From: Cytauxzoon felis
Taxonomy: Eukaryota; Apicomplexa; Aconoidasida; Piroplasmida; Theileriidae
Direction of reading: 5' to 3'
Assembly (NCBI GenBank): GCA_020283715.1
Contig: JAIQCW010000058.1
Coordinates: 1-64,000 of the forward strand
DNA length: 64,000 bases
Both the position numbers and the translations under genes were made by a program. The notes under the pieces are model-generated. The model did not search any database and was not told where the DNA came from. It saw only the letters and a list, made by a program, of their open reading frames with translations. Positions 34,392 to 45,554 of this stretch are shown here, piece by piece; the stretch's first letter is position 1, and every line of letters begins with the position of its first letter.

Positions 34392-34874
34392 AATATTTAG
34401 GAATACGAACAGTAATAATCCTATAAATCAATTTATATTATAAACATTATATAAATATACCATTCAGATTTTAATTGCTCTGCATTCTTCATCCATAAAC
34501 TATATTCAGGATATAAAATAACATCACTAGGGATATTCTATTTATAATTATATAAATATATCATCCAATCCAATGAAAATACCTGATGTAATTTAATCCT
34601 CCATTCAATAGACGTATTGATGACTCTAATCTAAACAAAATACAATGTGTAATGTAAATTTACAACATACAATCACAAATTGAGTACCAATCAAATCCAC
34701 AACATAATCCTCAGCATTCACACTCGATGGAACATCAGTCAACGTCAATTTATACAATGTGAATCTATCCTGCTCATCAGTAATCATGTTCGTCAATGTC
34801 TCCTCATTTGCTACAGATAAATTCAATGAAATCAGCTGAATAGCAGCCAAAATTAATATCAAATTAGACATCAT
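34351..34874 (-). CDS. Small secreted or ER protein, unknown
   Basis: Four exons fit: 34874-34671, 34630-34583, 34537-34461 and 34420-34351, giving 132 residues with introns of 40, 45 and 40 bp. A signal peptide covers residues 1-22 (SNLILILAAIQLISLNLSVA). The mature part alternates short strands (RFTLYKLTLTDVPSS, WRIKLHQ, IITVRIPKYYEDGY) with no membrane segment. I do not recognise the family; a beta-sandwich lumenal protein is a guess. Its last exon overlaps, in another frame, the first codons of the glutaminyl cyclase reading frame on the same strand. Confidence 0.55.
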
Positions 34875-35438
34875 TCAAAAGATTACACATTTTATACACC
34901 TAATCTACAGAATCCAGTTAAAACAGGACCACCTTACACATTGGACAATATAATGGGATTTCCCCGTAAAATTACGAAATTTATAAATTACTGTACAATT
35001 AATTACAAATAATAATAATAACTACTTAATCTACATATAAACTGTTATTAAAGTGGGTAAATTGTGGATTTTAGTCGATGGAAGACCGTTCATGTATATA
35101 TAGCTAAATTTTTAAAATTATGTGATATACATCATTTCTATATCTAAATAAATCTTTAATGCGTCTGAAAATTCCTTGAAAATTATCATATCTCAACGAA
35201 GATTTGTCCTTGTATCACTCCAGGATTGTTCAATAGGACCCCCATATATGGTTGATTGTTATGATAGACGAAGATTACAGGTTTAAGAAGGGATCATTAA
35301 GTATATACTATAGGTTTGAAAGTTTTTAAATTCAATAAGATCTGTTTATTACTATAATGTTTCTTGGATTCTTTTAAATAATTAAATAAATTATTCCAAA
35401 AAAATCTATACTTGCAAGTCTAAAGTTAAAGTACAATA
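34875..35438. other. Divergent intergenic region
   Basis: About 560 bp between the secreted-protein start and the uS5 start, which face apart. No element copy or other feature is recognised; probable shared promoter region. Confidence 0.45.
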
Positions 35439-36688
35439 ATGCCAGCTGGTACGTCCATTACCCTAAAATATAATATATTTATATTCATTTAAATTTACAG
35501 AAAGAGGTGGTTTCGGTAGCGGATTCGGCCGTTCTAGAACCGGAAGAAAAGGAGGCGGACGGTAAGCAATCACATAACAACACAAAGGAACTTCATCACT
35601 ATCTGTTATCTAATGTACCCGATGTCTAATCAATATCTTCACATCTTCCACCTGAGGTTACAACCATATCTTCGTCTTGCAGACAGCTCTTTTATTTACC
35701 TATCTCTAAAGAGTAGAGCCACTCCCGGAGATCGTGGCGGAATATAGTTATTAGACCTCAAGTGGAAGTAGAATACCTGGAAGCGATCTACGGGAGCTGG
35801 AAGGGGAAGTAAATAGAGGAGGCCTCCACGGCAAGTGGAACATATGTGGAGATGAAGAGTAGGATTGGATCTCAGGTGGAGGTTGAACATTGGTTGTATA
35901 ACCTTTGGTAGATAACAGATATATCATTATTTATTTCACATATATATTTTTTTTATAGTGGAAAGGGTAGTATGGATGATGATTTGAAGAATTGGATACC
36001 TGTTACAAAATTGGGTCGTTTAGTTCATGCTGGATTGATATCATCTATAGAACAGATATATCTTCATTCTATACCTATTAAAGAGTATCAGATTGTGGAT
36101 TATTTTTTTCAACCTGAAGTATCTGGTAAGAAATTGGTTGATGATGTTGTAAAGATTGTACCAGTACAAAAACAAACTAATGCTGGACAACGTACAAGAT
36201 TTAAAGCATTTGTTGCTATTGGCGATTATGATGGTCATTGTGGTTTAGGTACAAAATGTGCTAAAGAAGTAGCTACTGCTATTAGAGGTGCTATTATTGC
36301 TGCTAAATTATCATTAATACCAGTTAGAAGAGGTTATTGGGGTAATATGATTGGTGAACCACATACTGTACCTATGAAAGTATCTGGTAAATGTGGTAGT
36401 GTACGTGTACGTCTTGTACCAGCACCTAGAGGTACACAAATTGTTGGTGCACCTACTACTAAAAAATTATTACAATTTGCTGGTATTAAAGATTGTTTCT
36501 CTTGTTCTTCCGGTTCAACTAAAACACGTGGAAACTTTCTTAAAGCTATCTTCAATGCTATCTCAGCAACTTATGGTTATCTTACACCCGATCTATGGGC
36601 CAAAATACAATTACAACCATCCATATATGAAGAATTCGCAACCTTTCTAGCTTCAGCTAAAACATATACAGCCAATACCAAAACATAA
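35439..36688 (+). CDS. RPS2: Cytosolic ribosomal protein uS5 (RPS2)
   Basis: Small-subunit ribosomal protein at the decoding/mRNA entry region. Exons 35439-35448 (10 nt, MPA plus one base), 35501-35561 and 35959-36688 give 266 residues. The Gly/Arg-rich N-terminus ([19 protein letters not shown]) leads into [64 protein letters not shown] and [19 protein letters not shown], all diagnostic of eukaryotic uS5. Intron 1 is 52 bp; intron 2 (397 bp) carries a forward element. The tiny first exon follows the usual short-exon design of ribosomal protein genes here. Confidence 0.93.
35646..35885 (+). repeat. Modular element in RPS2 intron 2
   Basis: Tip, Q, H, V variant, reversed P, tip-like end. It leaves 84 bp of ordinary intron before it and 73 bp after. 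Confidence 0.92.
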
Positions 36689-36739
36689 TAAATCAATCTC
36701 ATATCTCATTCATCTCTATACACATCTAATCCTATTCTT

Positions 36740-37030
36740 CATTCCACCTGAGGTTACAATCCTACTCACTTCATCCTGCCGTCAGCTCTCCACCTGAGGT
36801 TACCTCCACCGTAGGTCGTCTTGCAGACAGCTCTTCCAATTACCTCCCCGTAAACGGTAAAGCCACTCCCGGAGATCGTGGCAGTGGAGAGGGTAGTAGT
36901 GATGTAACCTCAAGTGGACTACCCGTAGCTGATCTCAGGGAAGCGGAGGGGGAAGTAAATAGAAGAGCTGTCTGCAAGACGAGATCAGGCGGAGGCGAGT
37001 GGAAGATGGTTGTAACTTCAGGTGGATAAT
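36740..37030 (+). repeat. Modular element between RPS2 and YJU2
   Basis: Tip, R, tip, Q, H (with the CCCGTAAACGG variant), V, Q, tip. Almost the same module string as the in-frame copy at 38106, about 1.3 kb away. Confidence 0.9.
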
Positions 37031-37285
37031 AATCTTCAATGGATGGAGCTGCGTTATAAGTATGGTGAATGTGCGTTTGTATATGTGTAGTATACTGTTG
37101 GTATGAAGGTTGGTGGGTCGGTGTCCATTACAGATGATTAATAATTAATAATTAAATTGACATTACTATATTTAAATATTTATATTTATTTAAAAATTTA
37201 TATATAATTGTAAAATAATAAATTATATAATGTGTATATATATCAATCGCATATTTGTATATTAGTTTAGTTTTAAATAATAAAA

Positions 37286-38542
37286 ATGGCAGAGAGAAAG
37301 GTATTAAATAAATATATACCACCAGATTTCGATCCAGAAGCATTGAAACGTCATCGTGATATATTACGTAATGATGGTTTTGGTAAGGGTAAAACAACAT
37401 TTGCTCGTAAAATAAGGACGGGTATGTCATCAAGGACATTAAATATACGTATGATGTTTCCATTTACATTTCGATGTGAGAATTGTCGTGATTTTACATA
37501 TGTTGGTACTAAATTTAATAGTCGTGTACAAAGATTAACTAATGAAACATATTTGGGTTTAGTTAAATGGCGATTCTTTGGTAAATGTCCTAATTGTAAT
37601 CATCAAATTATATTTAAAACTGATCCACAACATGGAGATTATCTATTGGAGTCTGGTGGTACAAGAACATATGATGCTAATCGTGATGTTGATTTAGTTA
37701 ATGAACTCATTACTAAAGAAGAGGTAATTTTAAGTTATATATCACTGGATTCTCATCTATTCCTATAGGATGAAAAAGCTGAAACCCTGGATAATACAGA
37801 AAAATTAATAGAGAAAGCTGATCATGCATATGCCGAATATGAAGAATTAGAACGACTAACAGCTTTGAAGAAAAGAATGGGTAGAATGAGAGAACGTGAA
37901 AATGCCGCAAATTCATGCCTTAAAAGAATCATTAATGAAATACAATTTGAATCAAACGCTAATGATGATGAAGTTGAACTCTTCAAACAAGAACAATTAC
38001 AACTCATAGAAAAATTTAATGACAATTACAATATACACTCTAACACATCCATTGATGATGTAGAAGTTGCAGAGGAAGAAGATGATCCATCTACCGAAGA
38101 TAATCCAGCTCCACCTGAGGTCAATCCTGCCGTCAGCTCTTCCAATTACCTCCCCGTAAACGGTAAAGCCACTCCCGGAGATCGTGGCAGTGGAGAGGGT
38201 AGTAGTGATGTAACCTCAAGTGGACTACCCGTAGCTGATCTCAGGGAAGCGGAGGGGGAGATAAATAGAGGAGGCACCACGCCTAGTGGAAACACCTCAA
38301 GTGGAGAAGCTCCATGCAATGGAAAAGATGGACATCAGGTGGAAGCCACCGCGGCTAGTGGAATGACTTCAAATGGAAGGAGTAGCGATATAGATTTATC
38401 ATGCAGAGGATCATTATTAATATCAAATTATAATAATAAGAATATTAAACAGTATAACAGTGATAATTTTAAAAGTAAACTAAAGGTTAAAATTGTAAAT
38501 AAAAATGACAATCCATTCAGTGGATATGACAGTGATGATTAA
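37286..38542 (+). CDS. YJU2: Splicing factor YJU2 (CWC16/CCDC94 family) with in-frame element
   Basis: Step-I splicing factor that joins the activated spliceosome. Exons 37286-37723 and 37769-38542 join in phase 0 over a 45-bp intron (403 residues). The conserved N-terminus is complete: MAERKVLNKYIPPDFDP, then RTLNIRMMFPFTFRCENCRDF with the first Cys pair, KFNSRVQRL, FGKCPNCNHQI with the second Cys pair (zinc ligands), TDPQHGDYLLESGGTRTYD. A helical region follows (EELERLTALKKRMGRMRERENA). The C-terminal tail then runs in frame through a modular element (38106-38375, about 90 residues) and ends in a short Asn/Lys tail. The tail of the family is normally variable, so the insertion avoids the zinc core. 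Confidence 0.92.
38106..38375 (+). repeat. Modular element, in frame inside YJU2 exon 2
   Basis: Tip, R, H (CCCGTAAACGG variant), V, P, tips. It encodes NYLPVNGKATPGDRG and LREAEGEINRG without a stop. Confidence 0.92.
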
Positions 38543-38589
38543 TTTTATCAAATTCATACATATACATCAATTTATTATCCATCCGCTCT

Positions 38590-38850
38590 CATTCCACCAG
38601 AGGTCTGTCCTGCCGTCAGCTTCTCCACTCGAGGTCCTGCAGACAGCTCTTCCAATTACCTCCCTCTAAAGAGTAGAGCCACTCCCGGAGATCGTGGCAG
38701 AAGTGTAGTCAATGGACCTCAAGTGGAACCTGGAAGCGATCTATGGGAGCTGGAAGGGGAACTAAATAGAGGAGGCTCCACGCCGAGTGGAACAGATGTT
38801 GTAACCTCAGGTGGAACTGCAAGAGGAACAATGACAGGACCTAATGTAGA
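38590..38850 (+). repeat. Modular element between YJU2 and FAD synthase
   Basis: Tip, R, Q, H, V variant, reversed P, tip. Confidence 0.9.
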
Positions 38851-38872
38851 CTTGATAGTTTTGGTGTAATGA

Positions 38873-39913
38873 TTACATTCTATTAGATCGTTCATATTTC
38901 CAGTTATCGAGTTTGGAGGCTTCTTTGAATTTACCATCTTTATCTAAAAGGTATTCATTGGTGGTTGTATCTTTGGTGCTAAAATGGTCAAGATTATTAT
39001 ATATGGGGTAGAATTTACCTTCCTATGGATGTATAGCCGACATTATATAATGGACAATATTCAATCTTAAATATTTTTATGAAATCCCATATATCACCAT
39101 ATGTCCAATTTAATATTGGAAAAATTCTATTGAATTCAAGATCACATATACTCGATGAGTCAATTGATCTTAATCCATCAGAAAAATCGTCCGTACTCCT
39201 AGTTCCCAATATAAACGATAAAATATTACCATCCGCACTCTCATCATATAATTGTCTTATACCATCACGCCAATCTGATTTAATCACCCTATATTAATCA
39301 TATATTCATGAAAGAACGAAGTTCGTCCTCCACATGAGGTCCAATCCTGCCGTCAGCTCTTCTAATTACCTTCCCCCTTCGCTTCCCTGAGATCAGCTAC
39401 GGGTTCCACTTGAGGTTACATCTACTATAGTTGATGTCTGTTCTTTCGGGTTGGCATCCTTTGTTCTTCCGGGTAGAATTCCTGTTCTTAGGGGTTAACA
39501 TATTTACGTTCTTCCGATCAGATATACCGAGGATGATCTACGGGAATCCGAGGGGAAGTAAATAGAAGAGCTGACGGCAGGACGAAGAAAGGTTGTAAGA
39601 TCAGACGGACGAACTTTAGATTCATTTGGTATTTATCATTGGTGAATTTGATAAAATTTGCGATTTCTTGGAATTCGTATTCTCCAAAATGATTGAAATA
39701 AATACATTTTAATCTGTGATTACCTAAATTATATAGAAAAATTATTATTACAATTGATAATAATACCTCCTTTAAGCTCATTATACTTATAAGTTGCAAT
39801 TCTATATATATGAAAAATCACTATACTATCCTTTCCACCATTAAAAGATAAATATACATTCTCATAACCAAATCTACTACACAAATTATATATCATCTCA
39901 TTAACAAGTATAA
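38873..39913 (-). CDS. FAD synthase (FMN adenylyltransferase, FAD1/PAPS-reductase fold)
   Basis: Makes FAD from FMN and ATP. Exons 39913-39767, 39723-39615, 39288-39019 and 38978-38873 are consistent in phase. Signature motifs: VYLSFNGGKDSIVIFHIYR (P-loop-like), then GTRSTDDF, NRIFPILNWTYGDIWDFI and PLYNVGYTSIG, ending KYERSNRM, all in the order of yeast Fad1. The first exon listed starts at an acceptor, so a 5' exon is missing; the frame at 40424-40218 (MPIKNVFKLSQIINRSFNSI..., 68 residues) is a candidate, but no donor in the right phase was found. The long intron (39614-39289) carries an element with module G. The other two introns are 43 and 40 bp. Confidence 0.82.
39328..39605. repeat. 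Modular element with G core in FAD synthase intron
   Basis: Tip, R, reversed V, G units 39429-39505, then a V-like block ACCGAGGATGATCTACGGGA, R and tip. V-like blocks in opposite orientation flank G. Confidence 0.9.
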
Positions 39914-39924
39914 CTAATGTAATT

Positions 39925-40205
39925 CCACCCAAGGTTACAACCATCGAAGGTTATACAATGACCGTTCGTCCTGCAGACAGCTCTTCTATTTACTTCCCCT
40001 TCGCTTCCCTGAGATCAGCTACGGGTTCCACTTGAGGTTACATCTACTATAGTTGATGTCTGTTCTTTCGGGTTGGCATCCTTTGTTCTTCCGGGTAGAA
40101 TTCCTGTTCTTAGGGGTAGACATTATACCGAGGATGATCTACGGGAATCCGAGGGGAAGTAAATAGAAGAGCTGTCTGCAAGACCAATGGTAGATTAGTG
40201 GAGTA
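39925..40205. repeat. Modular element with G core upstream of FAD synthase exon
   Basis: Almost the same module series and sequence as 39328-39605 (TAGTTGATGTCTGTTCTTTC shared), so one of the two is a recent copy of the other. Confidence 0.9.
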
Positions 40206-40217
40206 TATAATAACTCT

Positions 40218-40424
40218 CTAATTGTATTCTTTTGTGTATAAATATTCAACGAACTTGAATGATTCTAATATGAGATTGATTGAATCATTGACATTATTGT
40301 ATAATTTGTGAAGTGAAGGTGGATTGTTTTCGAAGGTGTGATTGATATGCTCTTGTAGTTCAAATATGGAATTGAATGAGCGATTTATAATTTGCGATAG
40401 TTTAAAAACATTTTTAATTGGCAT
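40218..40424 (-). CDS. Small helical ORF, possible first exon of FAD synthase
   Basis: An open frame of 68 codons starting with ATG at 40424 and ending in a TAG. It is predicted as helical (FKLSQIINRSFNSIFELQEH; DSINLILESFKFVEYLY). Yeast FAD1 has about 55 helical residues before its NGGKD motif, and this frame lies in the right place and strand. However, no GT donor gives the phase needed to join the acceptor at 39914. It may be a separate small protein. Confidence 0.35.
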   Translation of the reverse strand: MPIKNVFKLSQIINRSFNSIFELQEHINHTFENNPPSLHKLYNNVNDSINLILESFKFVEYLYTKEYN

Positions 40425-40618
40425 AATTATGAGATATATACAATTGATGAATTTATAATTTTTTCCCTGTATATCTCATTGATCCCTATACTTTGAATCA
40501 TAGCCTTCCACAGGATAACAAATAATCTTCTATAATTAAAATAAAAAATTTTTTTCCTGATAATAATAGATGATTTTGTTGTTAAAATTATTTAATTAAA
40601 AAATTTTTTAATCGCAAG

Positions 40619-42193
40619 ATGAGTAACAACGAAAATATTACCGTCTTAGATGATGAACTTAAACAACTACAGGTACGCCCATATTATAATTCATATCTAT
40701 CCACAATCAGAGTATGACTGATTGTCAAATGAATGATGAAATAGATACTGATGTCAATGAAGATACAGATAAAAGATCAATTTATGTCGGAAATGTACGT
40801 TAATCACTATAACATATGCCTCGCCTATAAAATACCACCCTAATACAAATAGTATTGAAAATCACTAATTTCAATACAAAAATATTATATTCAACCCGGA
40901 AGAACAAGATTCTATCCGAGTTATTACACTGACCTAACCGTTGTCTACCAACAAAATTCATCTACTATTACCTAGTTTCCCAATCTTCACTTCCTTGTCC
41001 TGCCGTCAGCTTCTCCACCGAGGCCCAATCCTCTTTTACCACTAGGCGTGGTGCCTCTTCTATTTACTTCCCCCTTCGCTTCCCTGAGATCAGCTTCGGG
41101 TAGTCCACTTGAGGTCCAGTACTTAGTGGTTGACGGTCCGATCTACGGGAGGACCACTAGCAAAAATCTCTGGGAGTGGCATTACCGTTTACCGGGAGGT
41201 AATTGGAAGAGGCATCCACGGCGAGTGTTTCTGCGCCTTAACCTTTGTTGAAGAGCTTACTGCAGGACCACCTCAAATGTGTTGTCAATGTTTATATTAT
41301 TATTTAGGTTGATTATTCGACTAAGCCTCAGGAGTTACAGGAGTTGTTTAAGTCATCGGGTCAGATTAACAGGATAACGATAATGGTTGATAAGAGAACT
41401 GGTCATCCTAAGGGGTATATTGATCCATTATCAATAATAATAAATCATTCAGATATGCATATGTCGAATTCTCTACAGAAGATGCTGTCAATAATGCAAT
41501 AATGCTCAATGAATCACTGTTCAAAGAACGTATCATCAAAGTATGTTCACACCCAAATGAAAACAGACAATGCTCCACTCGAGGTCTAATCACTATCTTC
41601 TACACCTGAGGTCTTCCACTAGGCGTGGAGGCCTTCTCTATTTACTTCCCCTTCCAGCTCCCATAGATCGCTTCCAGGTATTCCACTTCCACTTGAGGTC
41701 TAGTACTACTCTTCATCTCACGTTCTTCCGGGTTAAACTTTTTTTGTTCCTCCGGGTAGATGTCCTGTTCTTAGGGTTTAACATGTCTTTGTTCTTCCGG
41801 GTTGACAAAATACCGAGGATGATCTACGGGAATCCGAGGGGAACTATATAGAAGAAGCCGCCACGGCCAGTGGAAAAGAGAGCAGGTTTGGACCTCATGT
41901 GGAATGGACTTTGAGTGTATTATTGGTATATATCATTGAATTTGGCTGTAAAAAATGATTTTGGATATAGTAAATAATTTATGTTATATTAAATGTGAAT
42001 AAATGTATAATAATTTTAGGTGATACCGAAGCGTAAGAATATTCCTAGATATAGTCGTAAGAGGGGTATTGGTAAGCCTAGACGTGGATTCCATTCGTAT
42101 AGGTGAGTGAAAAATATTATGTTTAATGAGTATGTTAGGGGTAATAAGTATACTCGTGGATTCCGTAGAGAAGGTTACAGTAAACCATATTGA
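40619..42193 (+). CDS. PABPN1: Nuclear poly(A)-binding protein 2 (PABPN1 type)
   Basis: Single-RRM protein that stimulates mRNA polyadenylation. Six exons fit: 40619-40672, 40711-40794, 41308-41414, 41453-41540, 42020-42102 and 42139-42193 (156 residues, all phases consistent). The sequence follows PABPN1 closely: an acidic/helical N-terminus, [18 protein letters not shown] with RNP2, GHPKGYAYVEF (RNP1), [20 protein letters not shown], then the Arg/Gly/Tyr tail [17 protein letters not shown]. Introns 1, 3 and 5 are 38, 38 and 36 bp. Introns 2 (513 bp) and 4 (479 bp) carry modular elements, showing the two intron size classes within one gene. Confidence 0.92.
40990..41275 (-). repeat. Modular element in PABPN1 intron 2
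   Basis: R, P, reversed V, a diverged H (AATCTCTGGGAGTGGCATTA), reversed P, tip. Decay suggests an older copy. A short G relic (ACCCGGAAGAAC) lies just before it at about 40895. Confidence 0.85.
41572..41915. repeat. Modular element with G core in PABPN1 intron 4
   Basis: Tip, P, reversed V variant, four G units (41719-41800), V-like GATGATCTACGGGAATCC, reversed P, tip. Confidence 0.9.
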
Positions 42194-42990
42194 TTGATGA
42201 TGGTATTGATTGAGATTTAGTATTGATAATAAGTATAATTATATAGGATAATATGGTTTATATATATACATTTATATATATATTTATATATTTATATATA
42301 TATAGTTGTAGTAATGATATTGGTAGTAGGTATTATATTAGTAGATGTCACACACACCCCATTGGTTGATATAATTTATAGATATTGTTCATGTGTTTAC
42401 ATAGAATTTAATTAAATTTATATACAAAAGTCTAAATAATACACGTTAGATTTGGATTCTTTTGTAATTCTTATATAAAATTAATAATATTATTAGATAT
42501 TGATTCTTAATTGGTATAATTACACACCCTGTTAATTATTGAATGGAATTTAATAAAAATAATTAAAAGATCAATGGAATTATAATAAAATTATATTTTT
42601 ATTTATATTTTCTATTTTTTTTAAAATTTTTTTACTAAAAAAAATTAAATACAGACATTATTATTGTATAATAACCTCCTCTCTATGTATATATTGATTT
42701 TTACTATAGTCATTTTTTAGTCTAGTATAGACTTTGATTTTAAAAAAAAAATTTCTTTAAAGAAAAATCAATATTCCCTCTCATTCACTTTGAGGTTGTT
42801 TAATGTTTATGTTGACATAAAATTCAGCGCACATGAGTGCTCTCACACGGATTTTATAAATATTACATATGTCAACTGTATTAATAATATTTATTTTAAT
42901 ATAATGCTGAGAACAATCCAGTTAATAATTTAAAGACCTTATGAATGAATAATAATACACATTGATACATTTATATATAGTAAATTGTAA
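42194..42990. other. Non-coding AT-rich region between PABPN1 and CKS1-like gene
   Basis: TATATATTTATATA runs near 42255-42305 and T/A runs near 42600-42750. No gene, RNA or element copy is seen. Confidence 0.45.
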
Positions 42991-43743
42991 ATGACAGACA
43001 TTACATGCCTTCATAATATTATTTGTCCAACAAAAACTACCGATTTAAAATCGCATTTCTATAATCACAAATTATGTGATGGTAATAATAAACGTAATAG
43101 AAATTATAAAAATGTTGGAGATTTTTGGTATCGTGTTGATTATGGTGATATAGATATAAGTAAAGAACTTAAAATTATGGCTGATGGTATTATTAATGAT
43201 ATAAATAATAATAAATCACCGGATACATCATTTACATCTAATAAATTAAGTAATTTATGCGATAAAACTACAACTTGTAATAATCTTAATATAGAGAATA
43301 AAGATTTAACACAACATATCATACCTAATGATAATCTACATGAAAATATAAATAATTCAACACAATTACAACAAGATTTAAATAATAATCATCAAAATTC
43401 ATCAAGTTTAATCAATAATAATACAATTAATCCATCAGATTATTTTAATTTTAATATTATCACCACTAGTGTAGCCGATTATTCATATAAATCTACACCC
43501 TTTGGTGATGTCTACTATTCACCCAGATTTCAAGATAATAAATATATATATCGATTCGTTATACTCACAAAAGGTGTCAGAAATGAAGCATATCGCATAC
43601 TCAAAGCATCCGGTACATGCCTACTCACCGAATACCAAATCATAAGAGAACTCTCCATCGATCTCTCACCAGGATGGGAACACTTTATGCTCTTTAGAAA
43701 TCGACTCGATGAACTCATACTCAGAAGAAAAATCAATACCTAA
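42991..43743 (+). CDS. CKS1-type cyclin-dependent kinase regulatory subunit with N-terminal extension
   Basis: The last ~75 residues match the CKS fold: DVYYSPRFQDNKYIYRFVIL (where CKS has IYYSDKY...YRHV), then LLTEYQIIRELSIDLSPGWEHFMLF (where CKS has SE.EWR.LGVQQS.GW.HYM) and a final ELILRRK. CKS proteins bind CDKs and promote multisite phosphorylation. The 250-residue length is about 170 more than a normal CKS. The N-terminal part is Asn-rich low complexity, apart from GDFWYRVDYGDID near residue 45. One exon, ATG at 42991. Confidence 0.7.
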   Translation: MTDITCLHNIICPTKTTDLKSHFYNHKLCDGNNKRNRNYKNVGDFWYRVDYGDIDISKELKIMADGIINDINNNKSPDTSFTSNKLSNLCDKTTTCNNLNIENKDLTQHIIPNDNLHENINNSTQLQQDLNNNHQNSSSLINNNTINPSDYFNFNIITTSVADYSYKSTPFGDVYYSPRFQDNKYIYRFVILTKGVRNEAYRILKASGTCLLTEYQIIRELSIDLSPGWEHFMLFRNRLDELILRRKINT

Positions 43744-43767
43744 CTTACTATATATATCATCATACAA

Positions 43768-44075
43768 TACCCCACCTGAGGTTACAATCCTACTCTCCTT
43801 TCCACTAGGCGTGGAGCCTCCTACAATTATCTATCTCTAAAGAGTAGAGCCACTCCCAGAGATCGTGGCAGTGAGAAGGTAGTGATGGATCATCCATCAT
43901 GGGAATGATGGAAGATAGTGCTAAGGATGTGTTGGATGTAACCTCAGGTGGAACCCGTAGCTGATCTCAGGGAAGCGGAGGGAGAAGTAAATAGAAGAGC
44001 TGACGGCAGGACTGACCTCAGGTGGAACGGCGAGTGGAAGAGGTGAAGGTTGTGATTGGACCTCAAGTGGAGTGT
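43768..44075 (+). repeat. Modular element downstream of CKS1-like gene
   Basis: Tip, P, H, D, V, R, tip. An isolated G unit lies separately at 44217-44265. Confidence 0.9.
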
Positions 44076-44391
44076 CCTTCATGTATTGTATTAAGGTTTA
44101 TTGTGATTAATGAATATGGTATGACTTTAAAATTTAAAAATTGTAATTTGTTTTTTTTTGTTTTTAAATTTTAATTTTAATGTCTAGTTATTTTTTTTGG
44201 TAATCAATGTATAAATGCCTGTTCTTCCGGGTTGACATCTTTTGTTCCTCCGGGTAGATTTCATATAACATTATCTAATGTTTAAAATTTATTTCTTACA
44301 TTAAAATTTACATCTTTATCATTTCCTTTTAGATTTATATCGATGTGTTGATGATATTTGAGAATATCACTATTACCTCTCTTGGAATTCA

Positions 44392-45554
44392 ATGATTAAT
44401 TCATGGCTACGCAGTTTATCAAAAGGTGTTTTATACAGGATTGATCTATTCGGTACAGATATCTACAAACAGTTGTTATTCGAAGAATTTCTCTATCGCA
44501 TTGTAACACGCAAAGTCGATAATATCGCATTCGTAATCACCAACACATACAACAAACATGGTAAGTACACAAGAACCACTAACGATACGTAAAAGTATAC
44601 CAACTGATATGTTTCTACCTGAAGTCCAATACAACCTTGTCATCCACTAGGCGTGGAGGCCTCCTCTATTTACTTCCCCTTCCAGCTCCCGTAGATCGCT
44701 TACAGGTACCACTTGAGGTCTCCACCTGAGGTCCAATCATTACCTTCATCATCGCCACGATCTCCGGGAGTGGCATCACCCTTCAGGGATAGGTAATTAG
44801 AAGAGGCATCCACGCCGAGTGGAACAGAGGTTGTAATCTCAGGTGGATTGGACATCAGATGTACGTTATATTTATATTTATATTATTAAAGATTAATTTT
44901 CTTTCTTTTATAGATCCGAAATCGGTGGTTATGGGTTTATCTGGTAATGCGGATGATTTTATAATTGATATGGAGTATTGTAAATCAGAGGGTATAAGAT
45001 TAATAAATCGTTTTACTGGTGGTGGTACTGTTGTTATTGATGAGAATGTATTAACATTTAGTATAATATCTACTCATTCATTTATTGGTTATAAATTAGA
45101 TCCTAATAATATATGTCAATGGGTATATAATAATTATTATATACCTAGTGGTATATTTAAATCATGTTTTAAATTAATTGATGGTGATTATGTTGTTAAT
45201 ATTAATAATATTTATTTTAAAGTGGGGGGTAATGCACAATCATATAATAATTATTCATTTGTACAACATACTTCATTCATATGGTCTATATCCCCATTAA
45301 TTAATAAATTATTAAAAATACCCCACAAAATACCAAATTATCGTGCAAATCGTAATCATAATGAATTTATAACAACAATAAAATATGGTATATTATATAA
45401 TAATATAAATATTAATGAATTTAATAATTTATTATTAAATACAAATATAAAAGGTATAAAATATATAAAAAATATTAAATTAACAACAAATTTTATAAAT
45501 GAAGCCATTAATCAATTCAAAAATCCAAATACAAAATTAAAAATACTACCATAA
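44392..45554 (+). CDS. Lipoate-protein ligase / lipoyltransferase family protein
   Basis: Attaches lipoate to E2/H proteins in mitochondrion or apicoplast. Exons 44392-44560 and 44914-45554 join in phase 1 (269 residues). The BPL/LplA catalytic core is seen: DPKSVVMGLSGNADDFI, the RLINRFTGGGTVVIDENVL stretch with the Arg..Gly-Gly-Gly of lipoate ligases, and the lysine motif as FKVGGNAQSY, where LplA has K..G.AQ. There is no clear targeting peptide at MINSWLRSLSKGVLYRIDLF, but the residues are basic and hydrophobic, so an organellar leader is possible. The C-terminal part is degenerate and AT-biased. The 353-bp intron carries a reversed element. The stop codon lies inside the last exon of the opposing P450 reductase gene. 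Confidence 0.8.
44618..44860 (-). repeat. Modular element in lipoate ligase intron
   Basis: Tip, P, reversed V variant, tip, reversed H, reversed P, tip. Confidence 0.9.
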
